The notes beneath the pieces are model-generated. The model was given only the letters and a program-made list of their open reading frames with translations. It did not search any database and had not been told where the DNA came from. Both the position numbers and the translations under genes were made by a program. A DNA stretch of 16,315 nt from Irineochytrium annulatum (taxonomy: Eukaryota; Chytridiomycota; Chytridiomycetes; Chytridiales; Chytridiaceae): contig JADGJL010000654.1 of assembly GCA_027600665.1 (NCBI GenBank), positions 1 through 16,315 of the forward strand, in the 5' to 3' direction. Positions 8,326-16,315 of the stretch are shown piece by piece (position 1 is the stretch's first letter; every line of letters starts with the position of its first letter).

Positions 8326-9932
8326 TTACTGCTGGAACAGGAACAGGTTGTTCGTCGCTGCTAACGCGATGGTCTAATTGAAAGTAATACGGTATTAGTA
8401 AAAATAAATCAATTCAATCATCGATCCAAAACGATCAACCCACATTCTCCCTCGGGTGCCAGCTCGCATGCAAGATCTTCTTCCCAAACTCAAGCGTCTC
8501 GACGTTCATGAACTCTTCCCGCTTACTCGTCCTCTTAGGCGGAGCGCCGGCCTTGTTCTTCGTCGATCCAACCCGCTTCGCCTTGAAGGCGCTCTTGTCG
8601 GCCTGTAGGATGGTCGTGGACTTATTCACGCAGTCATAGATGTGGAAGAAGTTGGAGTATGAGCCCGTGAGGACGTGGCTATGACACAACTGTGGTCAGT
8701 TTGACCGCCAACCGGTCTAAGACAAAAAAAACTTACGTCCCGTCCCCGGAGAAGGTGCACTCGAACTTGTCGAAGATGCAATCGTTTTCGTACAGATCGC
8801 ACAGCTTGCTCCTCAGGTGGTCGTGAATGTTGATCGTCTGCACGGGCTTCGTCTCCATGTTGAGGTCCCAAATCTTCAGGGTCAAGTAATCCCTTGATAG
8901 GATGTACCTCCCGTCCCTCGAGAACTTCAAATCCGAAATGGACGAGATGATCTCTGAGAAGAAGCTTTTGTTCTGGGGATCCTCCTCCTCCTCGAAGAGC
9001 TTCGAGTGTGTGTCGCAGAGCGCCGACTGGCGCATGTCGTTCAACTTAATCGTCCCTTTTGAGGACGAGTACATGAAGAGGTTGCAGTGCTTCGGGTGAA
9101 ACTCCGCCGCGGTTATGACTTCCGTAAGCTCCTCCATGTTCACCGGCTTAATATCAACGATGTCTGGTGCCGCCATTTAGCCCCAATCTCCAACGCAAAA
9201 TTGAAACAAAGCCAAGGCGCAGGTAAACATACTGAAGCTTTGATCCGAGATGTTCAAATTCCAGAGGTTTATCCGAAGATCGTCCGCGCTCAGATACGTC
9301 TCCCCGTCCGAGTTCACGCTGATAGAGTTGATGTGATATGCGTGCGCGTTCTGGTAAATCTTCCGGGGAATGGCGGCAATCATCGTGTCATGATGGATCA
9401 ACTTAGGAAGCTTGATCGAGGACCGGGTCAACGGCGCCGCTGGTGTCGCGCCGCCCACTCCGTCGGGAAGGTTGCTCTCCGATACCACTTTAATCGATTT
9501 CTCAAAAACCTTCCAGAGCTTAATGGTTTTGTCTGGGAAGAGTGTCAAAATAATGAAGACATCTGACAATGAAGGAATACCATTTGTTGACAAAAGGAAA
9601 TGCGCCGCGTTCTGCCGTTTGCACCACCTGATCTTGTTGATCTTCTCCTCGATCTCCAACGACTTCAGGTAGTCAAACTCGGGCTCGTGCGACTGGAACT
9701 CGGTGTAGAACTTGTACTCGCATCCCTTTTTCCCCTCGTTCCGCTCAAATAGCACCACACGCCCGCCCTTGTCACCCGTCGCCAAATAGTCGCCCGTGTC
9801 ATCAAACTCCACCGCCGAGATAATGTCGGCTAAACAATGGTAAGGTCGCACATCCATGCCAGAAAGTAGGAAGATAAACTTACCTTCCGTCACATCCTCG
9901 ACTTCCCCCTTATCACCGAAGCATTGCCGGAA
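8326..9932 (-). CDS. PP2A regulatory subunit B (B55/PR55, Cdc55-like); first coding exon unresolved
   Basis: Six exons are firm: 9932-9884, 9829-9581, 9532-9233, 9163-8737, 8678-8444 and 8373-8326, in phase, giving 435 residues against about 447 in human B55-alpha. The protein is a seven-blade WD40 propeller that selects substrates for protein phosphatase 2A in mitosis and stress responses. Diagnostic stretches are [89 protein letters not shown] and the end [15 protein letters not shown]. The last exon restores the conserved C-terminus after an intron with a CTAAT branch site; reading through that intron would give a false early stop. The first exon encodes only about 8-12 residues. The nearest upstream ATG is at 10112, but no donor there is convincing. 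The CDS is listed from the first secure exon. Confidence 0.94.
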
Positions 9933-10523
9933 CTAAGGTAACAGCAATAAAAATTTTTGAGAGAGACGGGCAACCAAGAAGAAAGGGAATGAACACCGTT
10001 AGTTTTGTAACAAGAATCTTCCGATAATCAAAAGAGGAGTGAGGCGTCCAGTCCGACACGATGCCGCCAAGAAGATACGATCTGGCGCCACGATGCACCG
10101 GCCCCAATTCATCGCGAAATCGCGGCCCCCAACACGTCCGATCAACCCATCATCCGGTCCAAAATCCAACGCCGGCATGTCCACCACCTGGGGTAGGTGA
10201 CGGCCATACGCCACCCGCGACCATGCCCGCGAGGGGGGCCCATTTTCAAGGTGACGTTCCGATCCGTCCCGCACTCCTCCGCAATGCTCCGATGACCACG
10301 TCGGCCGACAGATCGCGAGGGCCGGGGATCTCCGAGAAGCGTTTGAGGACGGACCTGCCAGCCGTTGTTCTCGTCCTGGAGGCCGGCCATCACGGGTGTC
10401 GGTGTGATCTCTACTTTGATTTTTCTGCGCAAGAGAGGCGTCCAGCTGCTGTCACCGATTCGTTCCCTGGCCAGGACTTCACTCACCCCGACCGCGGCCC
10501 GACACCCTCCGCCGGCAGTAACG
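9933..10523. other. Head-to-head region between B55 and the WDR53-like gene
   Basis: These 591 bp are shared by two divergent genes. They must contain the short first coding exon of B55 plus the promoters and 5' UTRs of both. The minus-strand ATG at 10112 (MNWGR) is a candidate B55 start. The WDR53 frame is open upstream to 10365 but lacks an in-frame ATG before 10524. No TATA box is obvious. Confidence 0.45.
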
Positions 10524-11797
10524 ATGACGGTTGACGCCCCGTCCGGCGCGGGAGGCCCGGTTTTCTCCCTCCGCGGCCACCGCTCACCCGTCCACGCGGT
10601 GGAGCTCGACACTTCAGACCCGCGCCGCCTGCTCTCGGCCTCGGCCGACGGCACCGTCCGCGCCTGGGATCTGGAGACCGGCCGTGCTGTAGCCGCCATC
10701 GCGTCGTTCCCGTCCGCTCCGACGTGCGTTCGGATTGAGCCAGGGGCATCGTCGCCACTGGTGTACGTCTCGCACGGCGGCCTCGTCAGTGCGCACGACC
10801 TGAGGGCGGCTGGAGGAGGACCGGTCACCGGCTGGGATCGGTGCGCCTTCTCGATTGGGTCGGAGGAAGGCAACGGCGGGGAAGATGTGGAGGAGATTAA
10901 CTCCATTGCCGTCAATGAGCGAGGATGCTGGCTCGCAGTAGGCGACGACGGTGGTCGAGTTAAGGTTTACGACATCCGTGCTAAGGCGGAGCTGCGTGCG
11001 ATGCGGGACCGGCATGAAAATGTGAGGAACTATGTTAGACCGCCTTTCTCTTCCCTTTCTCCAGCTGCAACATACGCGTCTCTTGTTAGATTTGCTCGTC
11101 GGTCTCGTTTAGACCCAACAGGCCATGGGAACTTTATTCGGCGGGCTTTGACCGACAGCTGATTAAGTGGGACTTATCGCGAGGGGCTGTTTCGGCGGCG
11201 CTGGATTTCAACGAGCCGTCTCCACCGCCACCTTCGACCACGATGGATGCGTCTACAGCGACGGCGGTCCCGGCCTCGAACCCGCGCTTTGTGCACTCGG
11301 TCGAGTTCTCAGCGGACGGGCGACGCGCGTGCATGGGTTTAGGCGATGGGACGTTGGCACTCTTGACGCAGTCGCCACAGCGTCGACGTGGCGGTGGCAG
11401 GAGTGGTGGCGGCACCCTTGGTTTGGATATAGCGACGACGGATACGGTGCACAACTGGTGCGTGACGTGCGCGCGGTTCGTCAACGATAACGCGAGTAAT
11501 ATACAAACTTTCGTTGCGTCTGGTTCGTTGGACGGCACCGTGGCGGTGTGGAACGTCGTTGAGGGTGGGGCAGCGGACGGACGAGCACCGCTTGTCGAGG
11601 TCGGGCAGCGGACGGCGGTTGGAAGGAAAGTCGACGCCATGGCGGCGCAATTTGTGAACGGCGGCGGAGGGGATGGCCCATTTCGCCGCATACGTTGTTA
11701 TATTGGCGGGTGCTCGACAACGGTAGCGCCGGGGCGCAGAAGTGTTGGCGGGGCGGGCGATATTAACGCATGGGAAATAGGTATTGTAAGTCGTTGA
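10524..11797 (+). CDS. WDR53-like WD40 repeat protein (candidate CUL4-DDB1 adaptor)
   Basis: Two exons, 10524-11021 and 11090-11797, with a 68-bp GT-AG intron in phase 0, give 401 residues; human WDR53 has about 358. The best anchor spans the junction: RHEN plus ICSSVSFRPNRPWELYSAGF matches human WDR53 RHSNICSSVAFRPQRP closely. SPLVYVSHGGLVSAHDLR and EEINSIAVNERGCWLAVGDD also match. At least five WD40 repeats are visible, starting with GHRSPVHAVELDTSDPRRLL. In animals WDR53 is listed among the DDB1-CUL4 associated factors. Here IKWDLSR (exon 2) fits the WDxR signature of such adaptors, which supports but does not prove that role. A Gly/Arg-rich and Pro-rich insert set accounts for the extra length. 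The start at 10524 is the first ATG in frame; the gene is divergent from B55. Confidence 0.85.
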
Positions 11798-12028
11798 TTT
11801 TAATATTTGCCTGGTCTCCGTCAACGCCTTGGTCTCCGTCACCGTTGGTCAACAATTGATTTTGTATCTTTGGAACCATGGTGATAGAGATGATTGTGGT
11901 TTGAAATGCACTGCAATGCAAGACACTTCGTTCGAGAATACAATTGGAGGAGGCGTATAATTTGAGCTGATAGTTTATCAGCTTCAACGGACGTGTTTCA
12001 GATAATTGGACATTCCGATTTCGCTAAA
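11798..12028. other. Spacer between WDR53-like gene and F-box relic
   Basis: AT-richer sequence of 231 bp, presumably the 3' UTR of the WDR53-like gene and the former promoter of the pseudogene. No canonical AATAAA is seen. Confidence 0.4.
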
Positions 12029-12879
12029 ATGTAACTCCTGGACCTCCCCTCCGAAATTCACCTCTAAGTCGCCGCATGGATATCCGGGCTGAAGAGCCTA
12101 CGTGATCTTTCTGCGACCTGCCGGGCGCTTCGCTCCGTCTCCGATGACCCATATATCTGGCTGATGCTGGTCGAGCGCCGAGGGTAGGCTGATTATCTCT
12201 TTATCTCTCGATTTTTAAACGCAAACTTTCAGTCGGCCACGAAGGACTGGCGGATGCGGTGGTTCAGGCCGACGGGGAGGGCGATGCGGACCACAAGTGG
12301 CTCTTTCTATGATATGCTACGGCGCTCCCAGTGCTCCTACGCCCCCGAGTTGAACGTCGCATGGCTTGATGGGACCCACTGGTCAATGGTACAAGTCGCC
12401 ACCTATAAATGACCGTTGTCTGCGCATTTGCTCCACGTGTGGTGGTTCGACGTGCGGACGACGCTCCACAACGTCGCCCCGGGCACCTACGTGGCGTACT
12501 TCCGCGTCATGATTGGTTGGCATCTGTTGCGCGTATGGAACGTCGAGATGACATGTGGAATCGAGCGTGATGTGGCGGTTGGTGTTACGTGCCATCAATA
12601 TAACGCGCTTCTTTTGTTGATGTAGATTTCTGATTAGGCAACACCTGCTGCGGTCACCCGCAAACTCGGGGTATACCAGACAACAGCCGCACGGGAGCAA
12701 TGGATCACGCTGTCGCTTGACCCCTTCACTAAATCCGAGGAGGACGCGCCTCGTCGGTGTGCATCGCCATGGTCGATCACTCCGAGGGCACGTCGAAAGC
12801 GGGGAAGTTTGTGGTTGACGTGTTGGGGTTGATGGACGCGGAGGTGCCGCCGGAGATGAGGGATATCTATGGGCTTTAA
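12029..12879 (+). pseudogene. F-box plus PP2-like (phloem-lectin-type) protein, broken
   Basis: Conceptual translation from the ATG at 12029 gives an F-box with two stops in it: LLDLPSEIHL, TAA at 12065, then VAAWISGLKSLRDLSATCRA and SDDPYIWLMLVERRG. A GT-AG intron-like stretch (12184-12232, 49 bp) follows, but it does not keep the frame. The next part (KDWRMRWFRP, SYAPELNVAWLDGTHWSM) and then AHLLHVWWFDVRTTLHNVAP-GTYVAYFRVM match the PP2-like domain layout of plant F-box-PP2 proteins. The end reads WITLSLDPFTKSEEDAP, then in a shifted frame VCIAMVDHSEGTSKAGKFVV up to TAA 12877. Lesions are TAA at 12032 and 12065, TGA at 12410, a frame change at the intron and one near 12745-12760. Intact relatives would be SCF ubiquitin-ligase receptors that may bind glycans. 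Protein-level similarity is still clear, so inactivation is recent. Assembly or single-cell amplification errors could explain some but hardly all lesions. Confidence 0.75.
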
Positions 12880-13542
12880 GGTGATGAATGGGCGGGCTTG
12901 AATGGCGACCCCACGGAGACCGCCTAAAGCGGGGGGAGCCGACGGACAGGAGAAGAGGTGCCGCCTAGCACTTAAACGGCCAGGATTAGTCACCGGATGG
13001 CCAGCGGATAAGCTTTTCGAAACGATCATGTCAGACCTGATGGGCTTCTGCGTCAGAGCGCCTCAGATAAGGACATAGCTTGAATGGCTGCCTTCATCTT
13101 CTAGCTCGCGGAATCCTCGGGCCTTTGGCCAAGCTGAGGTACCAACTCTGAAGTCAATGAAGAAATACAGCAGCAATTGTGAAAACGATGCTCGAAAGGC
13201 AAAAGCAAACAAGATAAACTTTGAACTCCCATTTGCAATAACTGCCGTAGCTTCCACTAAATCCTCACGTTCCCGATTTACCACAGTAAACATCTAATGG
13301 CTCAAACTCAACTCAATGACGCCGTGACAGTGCTCACAGAGATAGATACATGCACGTGTATTTACTAAATACTGTCAACATCGTCTCAATCGACACGAAC
13401 GTCGGCAATTAGATGAACAGCGGTGTGCGCTTGATATAAATTGCAGCATCGCAATCGAACGCGATAATTTGGCCGTGGCCGGCTGATTTCTTAGCGAGGA
13501 AAGAACGTCGATAGTAAAGGAAGCGCCTTCAAGTAGTTGTGG
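12880..13542. other. Spacer downstream of F-box relic and hydrolase
   Basis: No recognised gene in these 663 bp. A minus-strand ATG frame of 76 codons (13293-13063) has a hydrophobic stretch but no homology I know and no flanking exon. The segment next to 13543 should contain the hydrolase 3' UTR. Confidence 0.4.
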
Positions 13543-14706
13543 CTATGCCTTATAGCACGGAGCCGCCTTCAAAAATTGCACCAACTCGCTGTTGAACTCA
13601 TCGGGGAAATTGTCCATGAGGATGTGGCCACCGCCGGGGTACTCCTGATAATCCACCTCCATGATGGTAGCGATGCGCTTTGTTGAAGAAACGTCGATCA
13701 TCTGGCAACGGGATTTACATGTCGTCAGGACTTCAATAGCAACTGCGTCAACTTACATGGTCATCAGTCCCCGCGTACACCTTGATGTGAGATATAAGTT
13801 CTTTAATTTGCATTAACCGCTGTGGCGTGATCTCCAATCCACGTGCTGCGCCAGTCTGCAAGTTTCGCGCCGTCGCCGACTGCGGCTTGTTGCCAATACT
13901 TCTCTCTTTCACCATCTTCTTGAATGTAAGCTAATGCCAGGGCAAGCTCAGTATGGTCACATACCGCCATAGTTGCCTCCCGATTAGTGCTATACTTCTT
14001 TTCGGTCTCCATCTTGCACTCTGAGTCGAGCCACGCCTGCGGAAAACCCATCGACATGAAGTAATTGATTTTATCATCGATGGTCTTCAGGGGTGTCACG
14101 CCGATTGCGATCATAAAGAAAGACCACGCTGCCCTGAACTGATCGTGTGATTAGAATGTCAGCTTTGGTGTGCAAAATAGCTACGTGTGCTTACCGACAA
14201 TAAGCGGCCCGCGCCACCGGCCGACGTACACACCAGAGCAAGGCAGCCAAACGTCCCAGGTGGGGCTAGTCTCACGCGTTAAAATCCCTCCCTCGGCACT
14301 AAATCAACGGATCATTCTCACCCGCCAGCACAAGCTCCATCGAAATCATCCCTCCCATCGAATGCCCTACCAGCATCACGTCCTTTTTCCAACCCAAATG
14401 CTCCAGCAAACCCAACGCGTCCGCAGCCATATCCCGCACGGTGAACGGTTTGCCCTCCTGCGTCGAGTGCCCACACCCCCGATTATCAAAAACGCAGACC
14501 TCGAACGTCTTCTCCGCGAGGAAGTAGTTGAGGGTGTTGACCCAGGCGCGGGAGGAAGAGGACAGCCCGGAAACGAGCAGGACCTTGTTTCGCGCCTCGG
14601 CGGGGCCGTGGAGCTCGTAGTAGAGGTCGTTGGGGCCGCAGAGGCGGGTCTTGGAGACCTGGACGGTCGCCGCCACGCGCGGCGGATGCGTCCACTTCAG
14701 CAGCAT
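13543..14706 (-). CDS. Alpha/beta hydrolase-fold protein
   Basis: Five exons: 14706-14322, 14265-14195, 14138-13965, 13918-13757 and 13701-13543, with GT-AG introns in consistent phase, give 316 residues. The oxyanion-side strand is VLLVSGLSSSSRAW. The nucleophile elbow GHSMGG places the catalytic serine at S116, after FEVCVFDNRGCGHS. The acid lies in VYAGTDDH (D262 or D263), and the histidine is H290 in YPGGGHILMDNFPDEFN. So the triad is complete and the length fits small lipase/esterase-like hydrolases. The cap region (FRAAWSFFMIAIG, NYFMSMGFPQAWLD, NREATMA plus KMVKERSIG) resembles fungal hydrolases of unknown substrate. There is no signal peptide on this start. The 46-bp intron 13919-13964 is short but has a GTATGT donor and restores the conserved frame. 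The ATG at 14706 is the first just before the domain; the same frame stays open upstream, see the findings. Substrate is unknown. Confidence 0.9.
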
Positions 14707-16158
14707 AGAGATCTGCCTGTTCTTGGGGTGAGTGTGCACGGGTAAAATGTCGGCATGATGGACATGGACTTTGGTTGATCCTGGCGGACCGCCGTCGGCA
14801 ACTCGCCATCTACGCCTGCATGCTGTCGACGTCGCTGTCGCTGTCCGGGTTGGCCGCGCCCATCTTCGCGTCACTAGGCGCCCGATACTATTGGAGGTGC
14901 TCCCCGCGCCATCAGACCGACTTGTTGATGTTGATCTTTCCTGCCTCTGGCGGTGGAGTGTACCTCCATCCGGCGGCCATACAACCTGCCACGGTCGGCC
15001 TGATGGCATGGGCCCTAAGCACTTGCTACTGATGGTCGTCGGCAGTAATACCGACGTTTTGTGGACTTCATCGGACGCCTGAGTTAGCAGCCAAGGCTGT
15101 TGGCACAGTAAATCTTGATCGATTACTCGAGTCAAGATAAGCGATTTTTTCGTTGGTCTTGCAAGATTCCCAGGAGGTTTTATCGTTCCTGCGGGCTTGT
15201 GATGGTCGGAGCTGTACCCGAAGAGCTCGATGCCGTCTCCGAGCATCCGACTATCAGTACTTCTGAGAGGGACCCCTATTATCTTTTCACTATGCCGACG
15301 ACATGGCCTACCATTGTTACCCTTTTTTTCGGCACACCGCTCGTGGCGTAAGCAAGTAACGAGACAACCTTTTCTCAGCATTTGAATTGCGCGCCGTTGT
15401 TTATGCTTGTTCCAGACGTGCCATTAAAAAAGGCGGCGGTTGCAAACTTTCCGACTGATACTTGCGACTGTCACATCCTTGAAAATACTCGTTGCGTTTA
15501 GACTGTAACGGCGTTCCGTGACCGAATTTCTCATAGCCTGTCATGACTTCTATATCAGGAGATGCTTTCCCTCAACTGCCTAGCCGAGCGTTTTCACTTT
15601 GTAGTAGCAAATAAACAGCAAAGTCGTGCTGGAAGTCATGGGCTACGGGAACTTGCGATCTCCAAAAGCCGAGGGACTGCTGTTTAATGAGAAATGAAAG
15701 CCAGTTATCTGCAATAGGGTTGGTCGAATATTTATTAGGCATGGCCACACTTTTTCAATATGAGAGTGTAAATAACAAAACCAGCGTCCTCGTTAGTATA
15801 ACCTACGATCGGACAGATCAGGCGCTTTGTTTTAAAGCTTGACACGCTTCGTTAATTAAGATTTGTTGCGATGTCCTGAGATTTCAACGCCACTGTCCCC
15901 GTTTCTGCAATTTCTTAGCAGTAAACGAAAGCTGTTGAAGCTCTTTACAAGCATGCCGTCTTGGTGGTACTTTATATGTCGGTTATGATAATCCTTGTTT
16001 ACGCGAAAGAGAGCTTTATTAGAGTTTGCACCAAAGTAATATACGCGTAAACAAACCGGTCCTTATGCGCTAATAATAAGAAAAGTAACGCAAGTTGCAC
16101 TGAACGGCGGTTAGATGTCGACCATCGCAAACGCTTGTTCCACTTCAGCCAGCAGCCC
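14707..16158. other. Region without a firm gene
   Basis: About 1.45 kb with no recognised family. Between 14775 and 15381 long frames are open on both strands: the minus hydrolase frame continues, and a plus frame at 14775-15032 encodes a hydrophobic peptide without an ATG at its start. From 15400 onward the sequence is AT-richer, stop-rich on all frames and looks intergenic. No transposase, terminal repeat or RNA gene was seen. Confidence 0.4.
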
Positions 16159-16315
16159 TCATTCTGACACCAACCCCCTGCTCTTCAGCCACCACTCCAG
16201 CAATCCCAACCCCGCCGCCAGCACCATCCCCATAATGATCCCGCTCCCGGCATCCAGCACCACGACCCCCAAAAACGTCGTCCACCACAGCGCCGCGTCC
16301 CCACCAACCAACACC
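16159..16315 (-). CDS. Partial membrane protein, C-terminal end; possibly SulP-type anion transporter
   Basis: An open minus-strand frame enters from the right edge and ends at TGA 16161-16159, giving 51 residues. It reads WWTTFLGVVVLDAGSGIIMG followed by MVLAAGLGLLEWWLKSRG. The pattern of TF, a hydrophobic run, an Asp, then GI-x-x-G-x-x-L resembles the last membrane segments of SulP transporters, which carry sulfate or other anions. No STAS domain follows before the stop, although an intron could begin at a GT just before it. The family call rests on one short stretch and may be wrong; the membrane nature is clear. The 5' part of the gene lies outside the window. Confidence 0.45.
   Translation of the reverse strand, partial: VLVGGDAALWWTTFLGVVVLDAGSGIIMGMVLAAGLGLLEWWLKSRGLVSE

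Noticed and set aside
8435..8443. Apparent early stop truncating the B55 C-terminus after WHPREN
   Set aside because: A GT-AG intron at 8374-8443 with a CTAAT branch site leads to the conserved end [15 protein letters not shown], so the gene is intact.
10142..10915. 257-codon minus-strand frame opposite the WDR53-like gene
   Set aside because: Low-complexity shadow of the GC-rich WD40 exon, without domain features.
13063..13293. 76-codon minus-strand ATG frame with a hydrophobic stretch
   Set aside because: No homology, no flanking exon and the length is within chance; kept only as a note.
13803..13900. Apparent frameshift in the hydrolase between AVCDHTELAL and QTGAARGLE
   Set aside because: A 46-bp intron with a GTATGT donor (13919-13964) restores the frame and gives KMVKERSIGNKPQSATARNL, which joins smoothly to the conserved sequence.
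14772..14783. TGGTTGATCCTG, resembling the 5' end of 18S rRNA
   Set aside because: Only 12 bp match and no further rRNA sequence follows.

Overview
This is a nuclear eukaryotic window with a compact gene arrangement. It holds six multi-exon protein genes that I can identify, one pseudogene and one gene fragment at the right edge. Introns are short (about 45-125 bp), GT-AG, and several carry CTAAC/CTAAT-like branch sites. The PP2A B subunit has a fungal Cdc55-like N-terminus. The combination with a Ku80 that keeps the DNA-PKcs-binding C-terminus, a WDR53 orthologue and an F-box/PP2-like relic, none of them usual in yeasts, suggests an early-diverging (possibly zoosporic) fungus. The lineage is inference.

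Layout from left to right. (1) 450-3144, minus: a protein with an N-terminal CBM21 glycogen-binding domain and a long acidic, repeat-rich tail, probably a PP1 glycogen-targeting subunit. (2) 3464-4061, minus: a short synaptobrevin-type R-SNARE. (3) A 695-bp divergent promoter region with two identical TATA-like 11-mers. (4) 4757-7878, plus: Ku80, 13 exons and 819 residues. (5) 8326-9932, minus, convergent with Ku80: the PP2A regulatory subunit B55/Cdc55, its first coding exon unresolved. (6) 10524-11797, plus: a WDR53-like WD40 protein. (7) 12029-12879, plus: a broken F-box plus PP2-like (phloem-lectin-type) gene. (8) 13543-14706, minus: an alpha/beta hydrolase in five exons with a complete Ser-Asp-His triad. 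(9) About 1.4 kb with no firm gene. (10) 16159-16315, minus: the C-terminal end of a membrane protein, possibly a SulP-type transporter, cut by the window edge.

The genes are housekeeping functions (phosphatase targeting, membrane fusion, DNA end joining, ubiquitin-ligase adaptors, a hydrolase) and do not form an operon-like system. I see no mobile element, CRISPR array, tRNA or rRNA. The points most worth a second look are the CBM21 protein, whose last degenerate repeat matches the PP1-docking RVxF consensus; the Ku80 C-terminus, with a frame-preserving last intron beside it; and the F-box/PP2 pseudogene. I found no clearly new multi-gene system. Exon boundaries come from splice consensus, reading phase and recalled family sequences; no alignment was run.
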